A stretch of 41,071 nt of DNA, from contig NZ_JAUNUG010000024.1 in assembly GCF_030538285.1 (NCBI RefSeq), forward strand, positions 1 to 41,071. Reading direction: 5' to 3'. Under the pieces are notes generated by a model. It saw only the letters and a program-made list of their open reading frames with translations, was not told where the DNA came from and ran no database searches. Position numbers and translations under genes: made by a program. This document shows positions 15,521 to 24,005 of the stretch, one piece after another. The stretch comes from Corynebacterium sp. Lineage in GTDB: Bacteria; Actinomycetota; Actinomycetes; Mycobacteriales; Mycobacteriaceae. Within the stretch, counting starts at the first letter, position 1. Each line of letters opens with the position of its first letter.

Positions 15521-17152
15521 ATGACCATTTCCTCACCTTTGACGGACCTGTCCGAGCTGACCGACGTCACCACCACCGCCGGCAAGATCGCCGACCTGAA
15601 GCGTCGCCGTGCCGAGGCCACCTACCCCATGGGTGAGAAGGCCGTCGAGCGCGTGCACTCCCAGGAGCGCCTCACCGCGCGTGAGCGCCTCGATTACCTC
15701 CTCGACGAGGGGTCCTTCGTCGAGACCGACATGCTGGCCAAGCACCGCACCACGGACTTCGGCATGGGCAAGAAGCGCCCGACCACCGACGGCATTGTCA
15801 CCGGTTGGGGCACCATCGACGGCCGCGAGGTCTGCATCTTCTCCCAGGACGGCACCGTCTTCGGTGGCGCCCTCGGCGAGGTCTACGGCGAGAAGATGAT
15901 CAAGATCATGGATCTGGCCGTCACTACCGGCCGCCCGCTCATCGGCCTCTATGAGGGCGCCGGCGCGCGTATCCAGGACGGCGCGGTCTCCCTCGACCAG
16001 ATCGCCCGCACCTTCTACCAGAACATCCACGCCTCCGGCGTCGTCCCGCAGATCTCCGTGATCATGGGCGCCTCCGCCGGCGGCAACGCCTACTCCCCCG
16101 CCCTCACCGACTTCGTCGTCATGGTGGACAAGACCTCCAAGATGTTCGTCACCGGCCCCGACGTGATCAAGACCGTCACCGGTGAGGAGATCACCCAGGA
16201 GGAGCTGGGCGGCGCCTCCACCCACATGTCCACCGCCGGCAACTCGCACTTCACCGCGAAGACCGACGAAGAGGCCCTCGACTGGGTCCACGACCTCGTC
16301 GGTTTCCTCCCGTCGAACAATCGCACCGTCGCGCCGTACGAGGAGTTCACCGCCGACGAGGGCGCCGTGGGCGACAACATCACCGCCGACGACCTCAAGC
16401 TCGACGGCATGATCCCGGACTCCCCCACCCAGCCCTACGACGTCCGCGAGGTCATCGAGTGCCTCACCGACGACGGTGAGTACCTGGAGATCCAGGCCGA
16501 GCGCGCCGAGAACGTCGTCATCGCCTTCGGCCGCATTGAGGGCCAGTCCGTCGGCTTCGTCGCCAACCAGCCGTCCGTCTACGCCGGCTGCCTCGACATC
16601 GACTCCTCCGAGAAGGCCGCCCGCTTCATCCGCACCTGCGATGCCTTCAACATTCCCATCGTCTTGCTTGTCGACGTCCCGGGCTTCCTGCCCGGCGCCG
16701 GCCAGGAGTACGGCGGCATCCTGCGCCGCGGTGCGAAGCTGCTGTATGCCTACGGCGAGGCCACCGTCCCGAAGATCACCGTCACCATGCGTAAGGCCTA
16801 CGGCGGCGCGTACTGCGTCATGGGTTCCAAGGGCCTGGGCGCCGACGTCAACTTGGCGTGGCCGACCGCCCAGATCGCCGTCATGGGTGCCGCCGGTGCC
16901 GTGGGCTTCATCTACCGCAAGGAGCTCAAGGAAGCCGAGGCCAAGGGCCTCGACGTGGTCGAGCTGTTCAAGTCCTTCGAGCGCGAGTATGAGGACCACA
17001 TGCTCAACCCGTACAAGGCCGCCGAGCGCGGGCTTATCGACGCCGTCATCCTCCCCTCGGAGACCCGCGGCATGATCGCCCGTAACCTGCGCCTGTACAA
17101 GGACAAGAACGTCTCCCGCCCGGCCCGCAAGCACGGCAACATCCCGCTCTAA
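15521..17152 (+). CDS. dtsR1: Acetyl-CoA carboxylase carboxyltransferase beta subunit DtsR1/AccD1
   Basis: A 543-residue carboxyltransferase, the same length as DtsR1 of C. glutamicum and collinear with it throughout as I recall that sequence (MTISSPL start, [10 protein letters not shown]-like opening, [10 protein letters not shown]-type middle, [10 protein letters not shown] end). It transfers CO2 from carboxybiotin on AccBC to acetyl-CoA, giving malonyl-CoA for fatty acid and mycolate synthesis. Oxyanion-hole glycines are visible in [10 protein letters not shown] and in [10 protein letters not shown] of the N-terminal half, and [12 protein letters not shown] in the C-terminal half. The ATG follows a TACACT box by 8 nt. 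A strong terminator separates it from dtsR2. Confidence 0.97.
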   Translation: MTISSPLTDLSELTDVTTTAGKIADLKRRRAEATYPMGEKAVERVHSQERLTARERLDYLLDEGSFVETDMLAKHRTTDFGMGKKRPTTDGIVTGWGTIDGREVCIFSQDGTVFGGALGEVYGEKMIKIMDLAVTTGRPLIGLYEGAGARIQDGAVSLDQIARTFYQNIHASGVVPQISVIMGASAGGNAYSPALTDFVVMVDKTSKMFVTGPDVIKTVTGEEITQEELGGASTHMSTAGNSHFTAKTDEEALDWVHDLVGFLPSNNRTVAPYEEFTADEGAVGDNITADDLKLDGMIPDSPTQPYDVREVIECLTDDGEYLEIQAERAENVVIAFGRIEGQSVGFVANQPSVYAGCLDIDSSEKAARFIRTCDAFNIPIVLLVDVPGFLPGAGQEYGGILRRGAKLLYAYGEATVPKITVTMRKAYGGAYCVMGSKGLGADVNLAWPTAQIAVMGAAGAVGFIYRKELKEAEAKGLDVVELFKSFEREYEDHMLNPYKAAERGLIDAVILPSETRGMIARNLRLYKDKNVSRPARKHGNIPL

Positions 17153-17166
17153 GCCAGGCCCAGTGT

Positions 17167-17203
17167 GCCCCGCCCGCGGCTCGTCTTCGCGGGCGGGGCT
17201 TCG
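17167..17203 (+). terminator. Terminator between dtsR1 and dtsR2
   Basis: A perfect 12-bp GC stem, GCCCCGCCCGCG (17167-17178) with CGCGGGCGGGGC (17188-17199), 9-nt loop, followed by TTCG. It lacks a long T run but the stem is very stable, so dtsR2 is probably transcribed from its own promoter. Confidence 0.75.
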
Positions 17204-17208
17204 CCGTC

Positions 17209-17214
17209 TAGACT
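17209..17214 (+). promoter_or_regulatory. -10 box of dtsR2
   Basis: TAGACT, 8 nt before the ATG at 17223. The 8 nt include AAAGGA, so either leaderless or very short-leader translation is possible. Confidence 0.5.
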
Positions 17215-17222
17215 AAAGGACC

Positions 17223-18761
17223 ATGACTTCCACCTCCCCTGATCTCACGACCACCGCCGGAAGGCTCGCCGACCTGCGCGCCCGCCTGGCGGAGGCCGAG
17301 GCCCCGGTGGGGACCGACGCCGTCGAGGCCACCCACGCCTCCGGCCGCGCCACCGCCCGCGAGCGTGTTCTGGCGCTTCTCGACGCCGCGTCTTTCGTCG
17401 AGACCGATGCCCTCGCCCGTCATCGCTCCACGCAGTTCGGCATGGAGGCGCAGCGCCCGCTCACTGATGGTGTGGTCACCGGTTACGGCACTATCAATGG
17501 CCGCAAGGTGTGCGTGTTCTCGCAGGACTCCACCGTTTTCGACGGCGCCCTGGGCGAGGTCTATGGCGAGAAGATCGTCAAGATCTACGACCTGGCGATC
17601 AAGACCGGTGTGCCGATCATCGGCATCCACGAGGGCGCCGGGGCGCGCGTCGCAGAGGGTATCGTCACCCTGTCGATGTACTCGAAGATCCTGGCGCGCA
17701 CCACTACTGCCTCCGGGCTCATCCCGCAGATCTCCGTCGTCGCCGGCCACACCGCGGGCCTGCACGGCCTGGCGCCGGTGTTCGCCGACGTGATCATCAT
17801 GGTGGAGGATGCCGCCCTGCACCTGGCCGCGGCAGACGTCGTGGAGAAGGTCACCGGCCAGGCCGCCAGCCCGGAGTCCCTGGGGTCGGCGTCGATCCAC
17901 GCCACTACCTCGGGTACTGCCCACCTGGCAGCCTCCACCGACCTGGAGGCTCTCACGCTGGTCAAGGATGTCGTCGGGCATCTGCCGGCGAACAACCGCG
18001 CTGAGGCCCCGCGCCTGGAGACGGAGACCTCCCTCGAGCTCAGCGACTCAGACCGTGAGCTGGATTCTTTCATCCCGGATGCTGACGCCCACGTCTACGA
18101 TGTCCGCGACGTGGTGCGACGGGTCGTCGATAATGGCGAATTCCTGGAGCTGCAGGCGCACTACGCGGCCAACATCGTCACCGCATTCGCCCGCGTCGAG
18201 GGCCGGGCCGTGGGCATCGTGGCCAACCAACCTTCCGAGCTGGCGGGTTGCCTCGATGCCGCCGCCGCGGAGAAGGCCGCGCGTTTCATCCGCACTTGCG
18301 ACGCCTTCAACCTGCCGATCATCGAGTTCGTCGACTCCCCCGGTTTCCTCCCCTCCCAGGATGAGGAGCACGCTGGTGTGCTGCGCCGGGGTGCCAAGTT
18401 GGCTTACGCTTATGCGGAGGCGGGTGTCGGCAAGATCACGGTGATCGTGCGCAAAGCCATCGGCCCGTCCTATGTCCTCATGGGTTCGAAGGACCTGGGC
18501 GCTGACCTCGTGTTCGCGTGGCCCACCGCCGAGATCGCCGTCACCGAGGCCCCCGCCGCGGTAGCTGCACTCGACGGGAAGATCGACGAGCAGGCTTATA
18601 CCAATAATTACATCAACCCCTACCTCGCCGCCGAGCGCAGCCTGGTGGACGCGGTCATTGAGCCCTCGACCACCCGTCCGCAGCTCATCGAGGGTCTGCG
18701 CCTGCTGGACCGCAAGGTGATCCAGACCCCGCCGAAAAAGCACGGCAACATTCCCCTGTAG
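17223..18761 (+). CDS. dtsR2: Acyl-CoA carboxylase carboxyltransferase subunit DtsR2
   Basis: A 512-residue paralogue of DtsR1, with the same start region (TTAGRLADLRARL), EGAGARVAEG, the middle LAGCLDAAAAEKAARF block and the PKKHGNIPL end. Known role in corynebacteria: beta subunit of the acyl-CoA carboxylase that makes the carboxylated acyl chain used in mycolic acid condensation. It differs from DtsR1 at the substrate loops (VAGHTAGLHG in place of [10 protein letters not shown], and IGPSYVLMGSKD in place of [12 protein letters not shown]), in line with a different acyl-CoA. Its own promoter follows a terminator. accE starts 13 bp downstream. Confidence 0.94.
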   Translation: MTSTSPDLTTTAGRLADLRARLAEAEAPVGTDAVEATHASGRATARERVLALLDAASFVETDALARHRSTQFGMEAQRPLTDGVVTGYGTINGRKVCVFSQDSTVFDGALGEVYGEKIVKIYDLAIKTGVPIIGIHEGAGARVAEGIVTLSMYSKILARTTTASGLIPQISVVAGHTAGLHGLAPVFADVIIMVEDAALHLAAADVVEKVTGQAASPESLGSASIHATTSGTAHLAASTDLEALTLVKDVVGHLPANNRAEAPRLETETSLELSDSDRELDSFIPDADAHVYDVRDVVRRVVDNGEFLELQAHYAANIVTAFARVEGRAVGIVANQPSELAGCLDAAAAEKAARFIRTCDAFNLPIIEFVDSPGFLPSQDEEHAGVLRRGAKLAYAYAEAGVGKITVIVRKAIGPSYVLMGSKDLGADLVFAWPTAEIAVTEAPAAVAALDGKIDEQAYTNNYINPYLAAERSLVDAVIEPSTTRPQLIEGLRLLDRKVIQTPPKKHGNIPL

Positions 18762-18774
18762 AAGGAGCCGACAA

Positions 18775-18993
18775 GTGACTACCACCCTCAAAGACAAGCC
18801 GCTGTTCCGTGTGATCAAGGGCAATCCGGATGCCACTGAGCTCGCCGCCCTCACCGCTGTTCTCACCGCCCTGGCCAAGAAGCGCCCGGAGGAGGAATCC
18901 GGCGAGCGCAACATGTGGGGCCGCCCCGAGGATCGCCTGCAGCGCACCACCCTGTACAACCCGAACGCATTCCGCAACGTCACCTACTACTGA
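18775..18993 (+). CDS. accE: Acyl-CoA carboxylase epsilon subunit
   Basis: A 72-residue protein of the actinobacterial AccE family, small subunits that stabilise or activate acyl-CoA carboxylase complexes. Features: LFRVIKGNPDATELAALTAVLTAL, the opening strand and helix typical of the family, then a charged linker and the end motif MWGRPEDRLQ-TTLYNPNAFRN. It begins with GTG, with AGAAGGAG 6 nt upstream. Placed directly after dtsR2, and its TGA overlaps the maf ATG (TGATG), so the three are co-transcribed. Confidence 0.93.
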   Translation: MTTTLKDKPLFRVIKGNPDATELAALTAVLTALAKKRPEEESGERNMWGRPEDRLQRTTLYNPNAFRNVTYY

Positions 18994-19577
18994 TGCGGAT
19001 CGTTTTAGCGTCGGCCTCGCCGTCGCGGCGGATGATCCTGCGCAACGCGGGCGTCGACCCCGTCATCCAGCCGGCGGACGTCGATGAGGACGCCCTGCTG
19101 GCCGCCACCGACGGCTCACCGCAGCAGGCGGTGGCCACGTTGGCGCGCGCTAAAGCGCACGCTGTCGCCAATCAGTTCCACGACGATGTGGTTATCGGCG
19201 GCGATTCCATGCTGCTTCTCGACGGCCACCTCCAGGGCAAACCCCACACCCCCGAAGAAACCGTGCGCCGCTGGCATGCACAGGCTGGGAAAGTGGCCGA
19301 GCTGTTGACCGGCCACGCGATCTGCTACCGGGGGCAGGAGTTCGTGGAGACCTCGTCCACCACCGTGCATTTCGCCGCCGCCTCCGAGGCTGATATTGCG
19401 GCCTACGCCGCCTCTGGTGAGCCGTGGCAGTGCGCGGGGGCTTTCACGCTGGAGGCCTTGGGCGGCTGGTTCATCGACCGGATCGAGGGGGATCCTTCGT
19501 CGGTGATCGGGCTGAGCCTGCCAGTGGTACGCCGTGCCCTGTATTCCTTCGGGCTCAACGCCAGCGACTTCTGGTGA
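18993..19577 (+). CDS. maf: Maf-family nucleoside triphosphate pyrophosphatase
   Basis: A 194-residue Maf protein, which hydrolyses non-canonical or canonical nucleoside triphosphates to monophosphates as a house-cleaning enzyme. Signatures: [11 protein letters not shown] near the start (phosphate-binding loop), [24 protein letters not shown], and the end portion [27 protein letters not shown]. The ATG at 18993 overlaps the accE stop and starts directly before the family core; the frame is open further upstream within accE but that part is out of family. Short intergenic convergence with the next gene, 14 bp, no hairpin seen. Confidence 0.92.
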   Translation: [194 protein letters not shown]

Positions 19578-19591
19578 TCGGGCGATTCTCG

Positions 19592-21667
19592 TTAGAAGAA
19601 CTCCTCGATCTCGGCCCACAGGTGCGGCGCCAGCGACAGCGCGTAGGGAACCGAGAGGTGGTTGCCGTCGCGGTAGACCCAGATGTTGCCGATGACCGGC
19701 GGGCACAGGTCATCCACGCAGAACCAGTCTCGGGTGTCGATAGCCTTCGCCTGCGGCAGGCCCGCCAGGTAGCCGGCGGCCGGGTCCTGCGCCTGGTAGT
19801 ATTCTTCGGCGTCGATACCGCAGATCACCGGGTCATCCAGGTCGACCATGCACACGGGCACTGACAGCTCGGCACCGTCCTCGAAGGTAGACCAAGGGTT
19901 GTCGCGCAGGCCCGCGAAGGGGATGCCGCGGTCGTCGAGGAAACGCCAGAACGGCGGGTAGGAGGCCGGCACGTCCTCGAAGCGGCCGCCGATCTCCACA
20001 GCCGGGCGGGTGGTGGTGGACACCACGAGTAGCGGATCCACCTCCTCTAAACGCTGCAAGACACCCTGGTTGAAACGGGCGCAGTCTTCCTCGAAGATGC
20101 CGTCCCGGTCGGAGACGAATGTCGGGCAGGACTGCCGCACCAGCGGCACGATCCGAAAGCCGTGCTCCTTGCCCAGCGCATCGAGGGGAATGACCCACTG
20201 TTCAGCGTGCGAGCCGCCGACCAGGTAGACGTCACGCTCCGCCGTCAGGTCACCGAAAAGGCACTTCTCGCCGCGTTCATCGACGGGCAGCACATCCGGG
20301 TCATCGCCGAAGCGCGAGATGCATTCCTCCGTCCAGATCGGGGAGAGCATCGACTGGACGAGCCCGGCATCCGGCTGCGGTGCGCGATCAGGGACATCAG
20401 CGCCCTGCAGGGCGCGGGCCCCGGGGTAGTACTGGGCGTCGAGAAGCAGTCCACCGGCATTGTGCAGACGCACCTGCCATACGCCCTGGTAGGTCAGGAG
20501 GGCGACCAGGATGGCGGCGAGCACACCGCCGCCGACCGCACGTGCCCGGGCGGGCAGGGAGGTGCGCAGTTCGGCGAGGGCAGCGGCGACGCGGCGTTCC
20601 CCACGCAGCGGGCGTTTCGCGTGCTGTCGCAGCGGCTTCTCGACGAAGCGGTGCGTCATATCCGCCAACACCAGCGAGACCGCGATGACGGCCACACCCA
20701 AGCCCAGGGACACCTCCCCGACCTCCAGGACGACCAAGGCGAAGATCAGCAGTGGCCAGTGCCACAGGTAGAGGGGGTAGGCGATGTCGCCGAGCCAGCG
20801 CATGGTGCGGTGTGCGAGCATGCCTGCCACCGGCCCCACTCCCCCACCGAGGATGACCAGGACCGCGCCGCCGATCGGGTACAGCGCGGCGGCACCGGGG
20901 AAATACCAGGCGCCGTCGAAAAGGAAACCGGTGGACAACACCATGGCCAGGCCGATGACGGTGAATGCCTGGCGGAGCCGCGGGGGCGTCGATAAGCGGT
21001 GTCCGTGCAACGCCAACAGCGACCCCAAAGTCAGCTGCCACATGCGCGACCACGTGGAGTAGTAATTCAGCGGCTGGTTCTCCCACCACATCCAACAGGC
21101 ATAAGCGAAGGACGCCAGCGTCACCGCAATGAGGAAAGGCGTGACCCAGCGCGAGCGGCCGGTCCAGATGACCAGCATCGCCACCGCAATCGCCAGCACG
21201 TAGAACTGCCCCTGCACCGCCATCGACCACAGGTGCTGCAGAGGACTGACGGTTCCGGATGCGACGTTGTAATCCGCCGCCTGGCTGGCCAATTCCCAGT
21301 TCTGGTAGTAAAGCAGGCTGGCTGTGAACTGTTCGACCAGCTCGGCCCTGCGCAGCTGGCGGACCCACACAAACGCCACCACAGCCGTTGTGCCCAGCAC
21401 GAGCAACAGCGCCGGGTACAGGCGTCGCAGAGTGCGCCAGAAAGGCCACCAGGGGTTGCGGGAAGCATTGTCACGCCGCGCGTAGCGCAACTGGGAACCG
21501 AGGAAAAAGTAGCCGCTGAGCAGCAGGAAAACATCGACGCCGCCGGAGACCTTGCCCACGAACACGTGGAAGACCACCACGAAGGCAATGGCGATGCCGC
21601 GGAGCCCATCGAGGTCATAGCGGTACGACACGGAACGGACCGGAGCGGCCGTAGTTTTCGTCTGCAT
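19592..21667 (-). CDS. AT3-SGNH membrane O-acyltransferase (OafA-like)
   Basis: A 691-residue membrane enzyme with two parts. The first about 350 residues form an acyltransferase-3 domain with some ten helices; its signatures are YDLDGLRG, H34 in VVVFH, GGVDVFLLLSGYFF, and LGDIAYPLYLWHWPL. The C-terminal part is an exported SGNH domain with its block I at GGSHAEQW (about 482) and the catalytic D-x-x-H at DGNHLS (about 665). Known fusions O-acetylate surface glycans or glycolipids. GAGG stands 5 nt before the ATG at 21667. The substrate is unknown; its nearness to the carboxylase genes may be chance. Confidence 0.9.
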   Translation of the reverse strand: MQTKTTAAPVRSVSYRYDLDGLRGIAIAFVVVFHVFVGKVSGGVDVFLLLSGYFFLGSQLRYARRDNASRNPWWPFWRTLRRLYPALLLVLGTTAVVAFVWVRQLRRAELVEQFTASLLYYQNWELASQAADYNVASGTVSPLQHLWSMAVQGQFYVLAIAVAMLVIWTGRSRWVTPFLIAVTLASFAYACWMWWENQPLNYYSTWSRMWQLTLGSLLALHGHRLSTPPRLRQAFTVIGLAMVLSTGFLFDGAWYFPGAAALYPIGGAVLVILGGGVGPVAGMLAHRTMRWLGDIAYPLYLWHWPLLIFALVVLEVGEVSLGLGVAVIAVSLVLADMTHRFVEKPLRQHAKRPLRGERRVAAALAELRTSLPARARAVGGGVLAAILVALLTYQGVWQVRLHNAGGLLLDAQYYPGARALQGADVPDRAPQPDAGLVQSMLSPIWTEECISRFGDDPDVLPVDERGEKCLFGDLTAERDVYLVGGSHAEQWVIPLDALGKEHGFRIVPLVRQSCPTFVSDRDGIFEEDCARFNQGVLQRLEEVDPLLVVSTTTRPAVEIGGRFEDVPASYPPFWRFLDDRGIPFAGLRDNPWSTFEDGAELSVPVCMVDLDDPVICGIDAEEYYQAQDPAAGYLAGLPQAKAIDTRDWFCVDDLCPPVIGNIWVYRDGNHLSVPYALSLAPHLWAEIEEFF

Positions 21668-21736
21668 GTCACCTCTTCCCTGCTGAAAGTACCCAGCCAG
21701 GGTAACAAGGCCGCGCCGTAGTGCTGAAAACGTCAC

Positions 21737-21742
21737 TAGGCT
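21737..21742 (+). promoter_or_regulatory. -10 box of the DUF3151 gene
   Basis: TAGGCT ending 8 nt before the ATG at 21751. The 8 nt also contain GGAGGG, very close to the ATG. Leaderless or short-leader transcription is likely. Confidence 0.4.
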
Positions 21743-21750
21743 CGGAGGGC

Positions 21751-22170
21751 ATGAAGATCAACGACATGATGGCCCCGCCACCCGTCCACCTCCCCGCCGA
21801 CCCGGCCGCCGACGCGGATCCCGCTGCCGCCGACACCGCCTTCGCCCACCCCGACAGCCCCCTCGTGTGGGCTACCCGTGCAGAGATGCTGCTCGCTGCG
21901 GGCTCGCTTGATGATGTCGCCAAGCTCACCGCCTACGCCCACGCCCGCACGGCCTACCACCGCTCACTGGACCGACTGCGCGCCAACGGCTGGAAGGGAT
22001 GGGGCCCGGTCCCGTTCTCCCACGAACCGAATCAGGCGGTGCTCCGCGCCATCGCGGCACTGGCCCGCGCCGCCCGGCTCATCGGTGAGGACGGCGAATA
22101 CGACCGCTGCCGACAGATGCTTTCCGACGCCGACCCGGAGTCCGTCTCGCGGTTGATCGACTCTGTGTAA
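21751..22170 (+). CDS. DUF3151 family protein
   Basis: A 139-residue soluble protein of the DUF3151 family, conserved in actinobacteria, function unknown. The family core is clear: AHPDSPLVWATRAEM, AYAHARTAYHRSLDRLRANGWKG-GPVPFSHEPN, and ALARAARLIGEDGEYDRC. The helices suggest a TPR-like alpha fold. The ATG at 21751 starts at the conserved N-terminus (KINDMMAPPPVHLP); a GTG upstream at 21721 is not needed. Its stop abuts the stop of the converging DUF4282 gene with no base between them. Confidence 0.9.
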   Translation: MKINDMMAPPPVHLPADPAADADPAAADTAFAHPDSPLVWATRAEMLLAAGSLDDVAKLTAYAHARTAYHRSLDRLRANGWKGWGPVPFSHEPNQAVLRAIAALARAARLIGEDGEYDRCRQMLSDADPESVSRLIDSV

Positions 22171-22620
22171 TTAACGCGCGGTGTTTTCCACGATGTGGGT
22201 GGAGTTCTGCGCGGTGCGAATAATCGACACCGCCAGCTCCAGCCCCAGGCGCACACCGATGAGAGAAAACAGCGCCATGATCGAGCCCAGGATGAGGGCG
22301 CCCAGGAACGCGAAGAAGCTCTCTAGATTCACCGAGATCGTCACCGCCATGATCAGCACCCACAGAACGTGCAGCGCAATCGCCAGGATGTAGATGTACT
22401 TGGCGAACTTCACCGTGATGAACTGCGAGAAGCTCAGATCCATTAGCGCCTTGAAAAAGCTCTCCGAGCTGGCACCGACGCCCGGCTGCTGCGGGGCATG
22501 CTGCGGTGCCTGCTGAAAGGGCGGGTACTGCTGGAACTGCTGCTGGTTAGCCTGGTTACCGGCTTCCGGCTGGCCGGGCTGGCCGGACTGGGAATACTGG
22601 GCGAAGGGATCGTTGGTCAT
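22171..22620 (-). CDS. DUF4282 family membrane protein
   Basis: A 149-residue membrane protein. The first 50 residues are a low-complexity Q, P and G-rich cytoplasmic tail, then FFKALMDLSFSQFITVKFAKYIYILA begins the DUF4282 core with two helices (about residues 73-95 and 103-128) and a short C-terminal helix. The function of the family is unknown. The ATG at 22620 has GGAG about 10 nt upstream. It ends directly against the DUF3151 stop. The 137 bp behind its start (22621-22757) hold only a weak ATTAG-N7-CTAAT dyad. Confidence 0.85.
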   Translation of the reverse strand: MTNDPFAQYSQSGQPGQPEAGNQANQQQFQQYPPFQQAPQHAPQQPGVGASSESFFKALMDLSFSQFITVKFAKYIYILAIALHVLWVLIMAVTISVNLESFFAFLGALILGSIMALFSLIGVRLGLELAVSIIRTAQNSTHIVENTAR

Positions 22621-22757
22621 CGAGGAACTCCATTCGGAACTAGAGCAGAAAATGTGCAGCTATGTTGCGCACCCGAATTATTAGAGCACAGCTAATTGCC
22701 AGGAGCAGGGGAACTGGGAATTCGGGGGTGGGTGGTTGGACACCTGCTTTTCGATGC

Positions 22758-23879
22758 TTATTCGCGAGAGTATCTCCAAGCGGGACTGAAAAGTTGCAGT
22801 GCCAGAACACCGATGAGCCCTGCCGCTGGCAACCAGAATGACCACGTCATCGCGCCAAGGTAGACCGGCAACATCACGACAGGTGTGAACGAAGAACCAT
22901 AGAAGCGGAAGGCCTGGACAGTGGAGATCAACGAGTTTCCACCCGGCGCGCGCAACACCGCGATATTGATGCTTGTCTGGATTCCCTGGGCAGACACGAC
23001 CGCGAGCGCCCAGCACGAAGCAACCAGCCAGGGGGCGGGTACCACCGGCAGCAACGCCACGGCGAAAGCGCCTGTCAGGCAACTGATCGTCAGGACTCGT
23101 TTGCCCCCATATCGGTCAGCGAGCCCACCAACCGTGCGTGCAAAGATAAACGCTGCGAGCCCGCCGCACATCACAACCAATCCGGTGCCTGCTTCATCGA
23201 TGCCGAAACGGTCTCCGATGCTGAGCGCGGTGAGGATGCCGATACCGATGATGGAAAAGCCGATCATCAGGCAGGTGACCATGTGAATGGCAGCGGGCCA
23301 CCACATGATCTTTTGCTGCCTATTCTCGTTGCTGGCAGGCGGTGCAATATCTGGAACTCCGATGAGGAGAATCCACAGACCGGCTGCGATGACGATCAGG
23401 TACACCAGTTGCCAGTCGACCCGGGCAGCCAATCCTGAGATCAGCGGGGCTGTGAATAGTCCTAACGCCTGCATCGCCGCGTAAGTACCGAGCGAGGATC
23501 CGAGCCGCTCCGGAGGACTGAGATGATGCAGCATGACCTGGAAAACAGGGAGCGTGAACGCGTTAGCCAGCCCCAAGAGGAGGAATCCCATGAGGAACTG
23601 CGGCCAGGTATCCGCGAGCAAACAACCCGCCGCCCCGAGGAGTGTCACCGCGTACGCGGTGAGAATTACCCTCCGGGGCCGAAACTTACGGACGAACCGG
23701 GTGGAAACCAGCATCACGGTCGCGAACGGGAACAAGTAGACAGACATGGTGAATGCAGCCTGTTCGAGCGAGATATCGAAGGTGGATGCCACATTAGGGA
23801 GAATGACTGCGATGGACTGTCCCGCGAACGGCCCGACGAAGCCGCCGAGAAAGACCGTCGACAACTGAAGCTTTCTCAT
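22758..23879 (-). CDS. MFS transporter of the catabolic block
   Basis: A 373-residue major facilitator with about 11-12 helices. The motif-A type loop appears between helices 2 and 3 as STRFVRKFRPRRV and again in the second half as GGLADRYGGKRV, the clearest family mark. The short length and the acid-free first helix (MRKLQLSTVFLGGFVG) are like drug or metabolite exporters of the DHA1 kind. The ATG at 23879 follows a GGAGG by 13 nt, which is long. It follows the glutaryl-CoA dehydrogenase gene on the same strand after a 126-bp gap that carries a large RNA hairpin. Direction and substrate of transport are unknown. Confidence 0.85.
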   Translation of the reverse strand: MRKLQLSTVFLGGFVGPFAGQSIAVILPNVASTFDISLEQAAFTMSVYLFPFATVMLVSTRFVRKFRPRRVILTAYAVTLLGAAGCLLADTWPQFLMGFLLLGLANAFTLPVFQVMLHHLSPPERLGSSLGTYAAMQALGLFTAPLISGLAARVDWQLVYLIVIAAGLWILLIGVPDIAPPASNENRQQKIMWWPAAIHMVTCLMIGFSIIGIGILTALSIGDRFGIDEAGTGLVVMCGGLAAFIFARTVGGLADRYGGKRVLTISCLTGAFAVALLPVVPAPWLVASCWALAVVSAQGIQTSINIAVLRAPGGNSLISTVQAFRFYGSSFTPVVMLPVYLGAMTWSFWLPAAGLIGVLALQLFSPAWRYSRE

Positions 23880-23916
23880 AATGGTCTTGGTTCCTCCCTC
23901 CCCAGGGACCTCAACT

Positions 23917-23962
23917 GCGAGAACCAGGCCGCGGGCTCTGCACCCGCCGACCTGGTCCTCAC
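23917..23962 (-). promoter_or_regulatory. Long RNA hairpin before the MFS gene
   Basis: The arms 23917-23936 and 23942-23962 fold in the minus-strand RNA into about 20 pairs with one bulged G and a 5-nt loop. Four of the pairs are G-U, possible only in the minus-strand transcript. It stands 37 nt before the MFS ATG and 43 nt after the dehydrogenase stop, with no U run behind it, so it could be an attenuator, a processing site or a weak terminator. Confidence 0.6.
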
Positions 23963-24005
23963 ACATCGGTCCATTGACACTTGTCCCCGTAACTCCCGCT
24001 GCGGT

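Noticed and set aside
15533-17134. A 533-codon open frame antisense to dtsR1
   Set aside because: It is the GC-codon-bias shadow of dtsR1: low-complexity product rich in G, D, V and L, no ribosome site, no family features.
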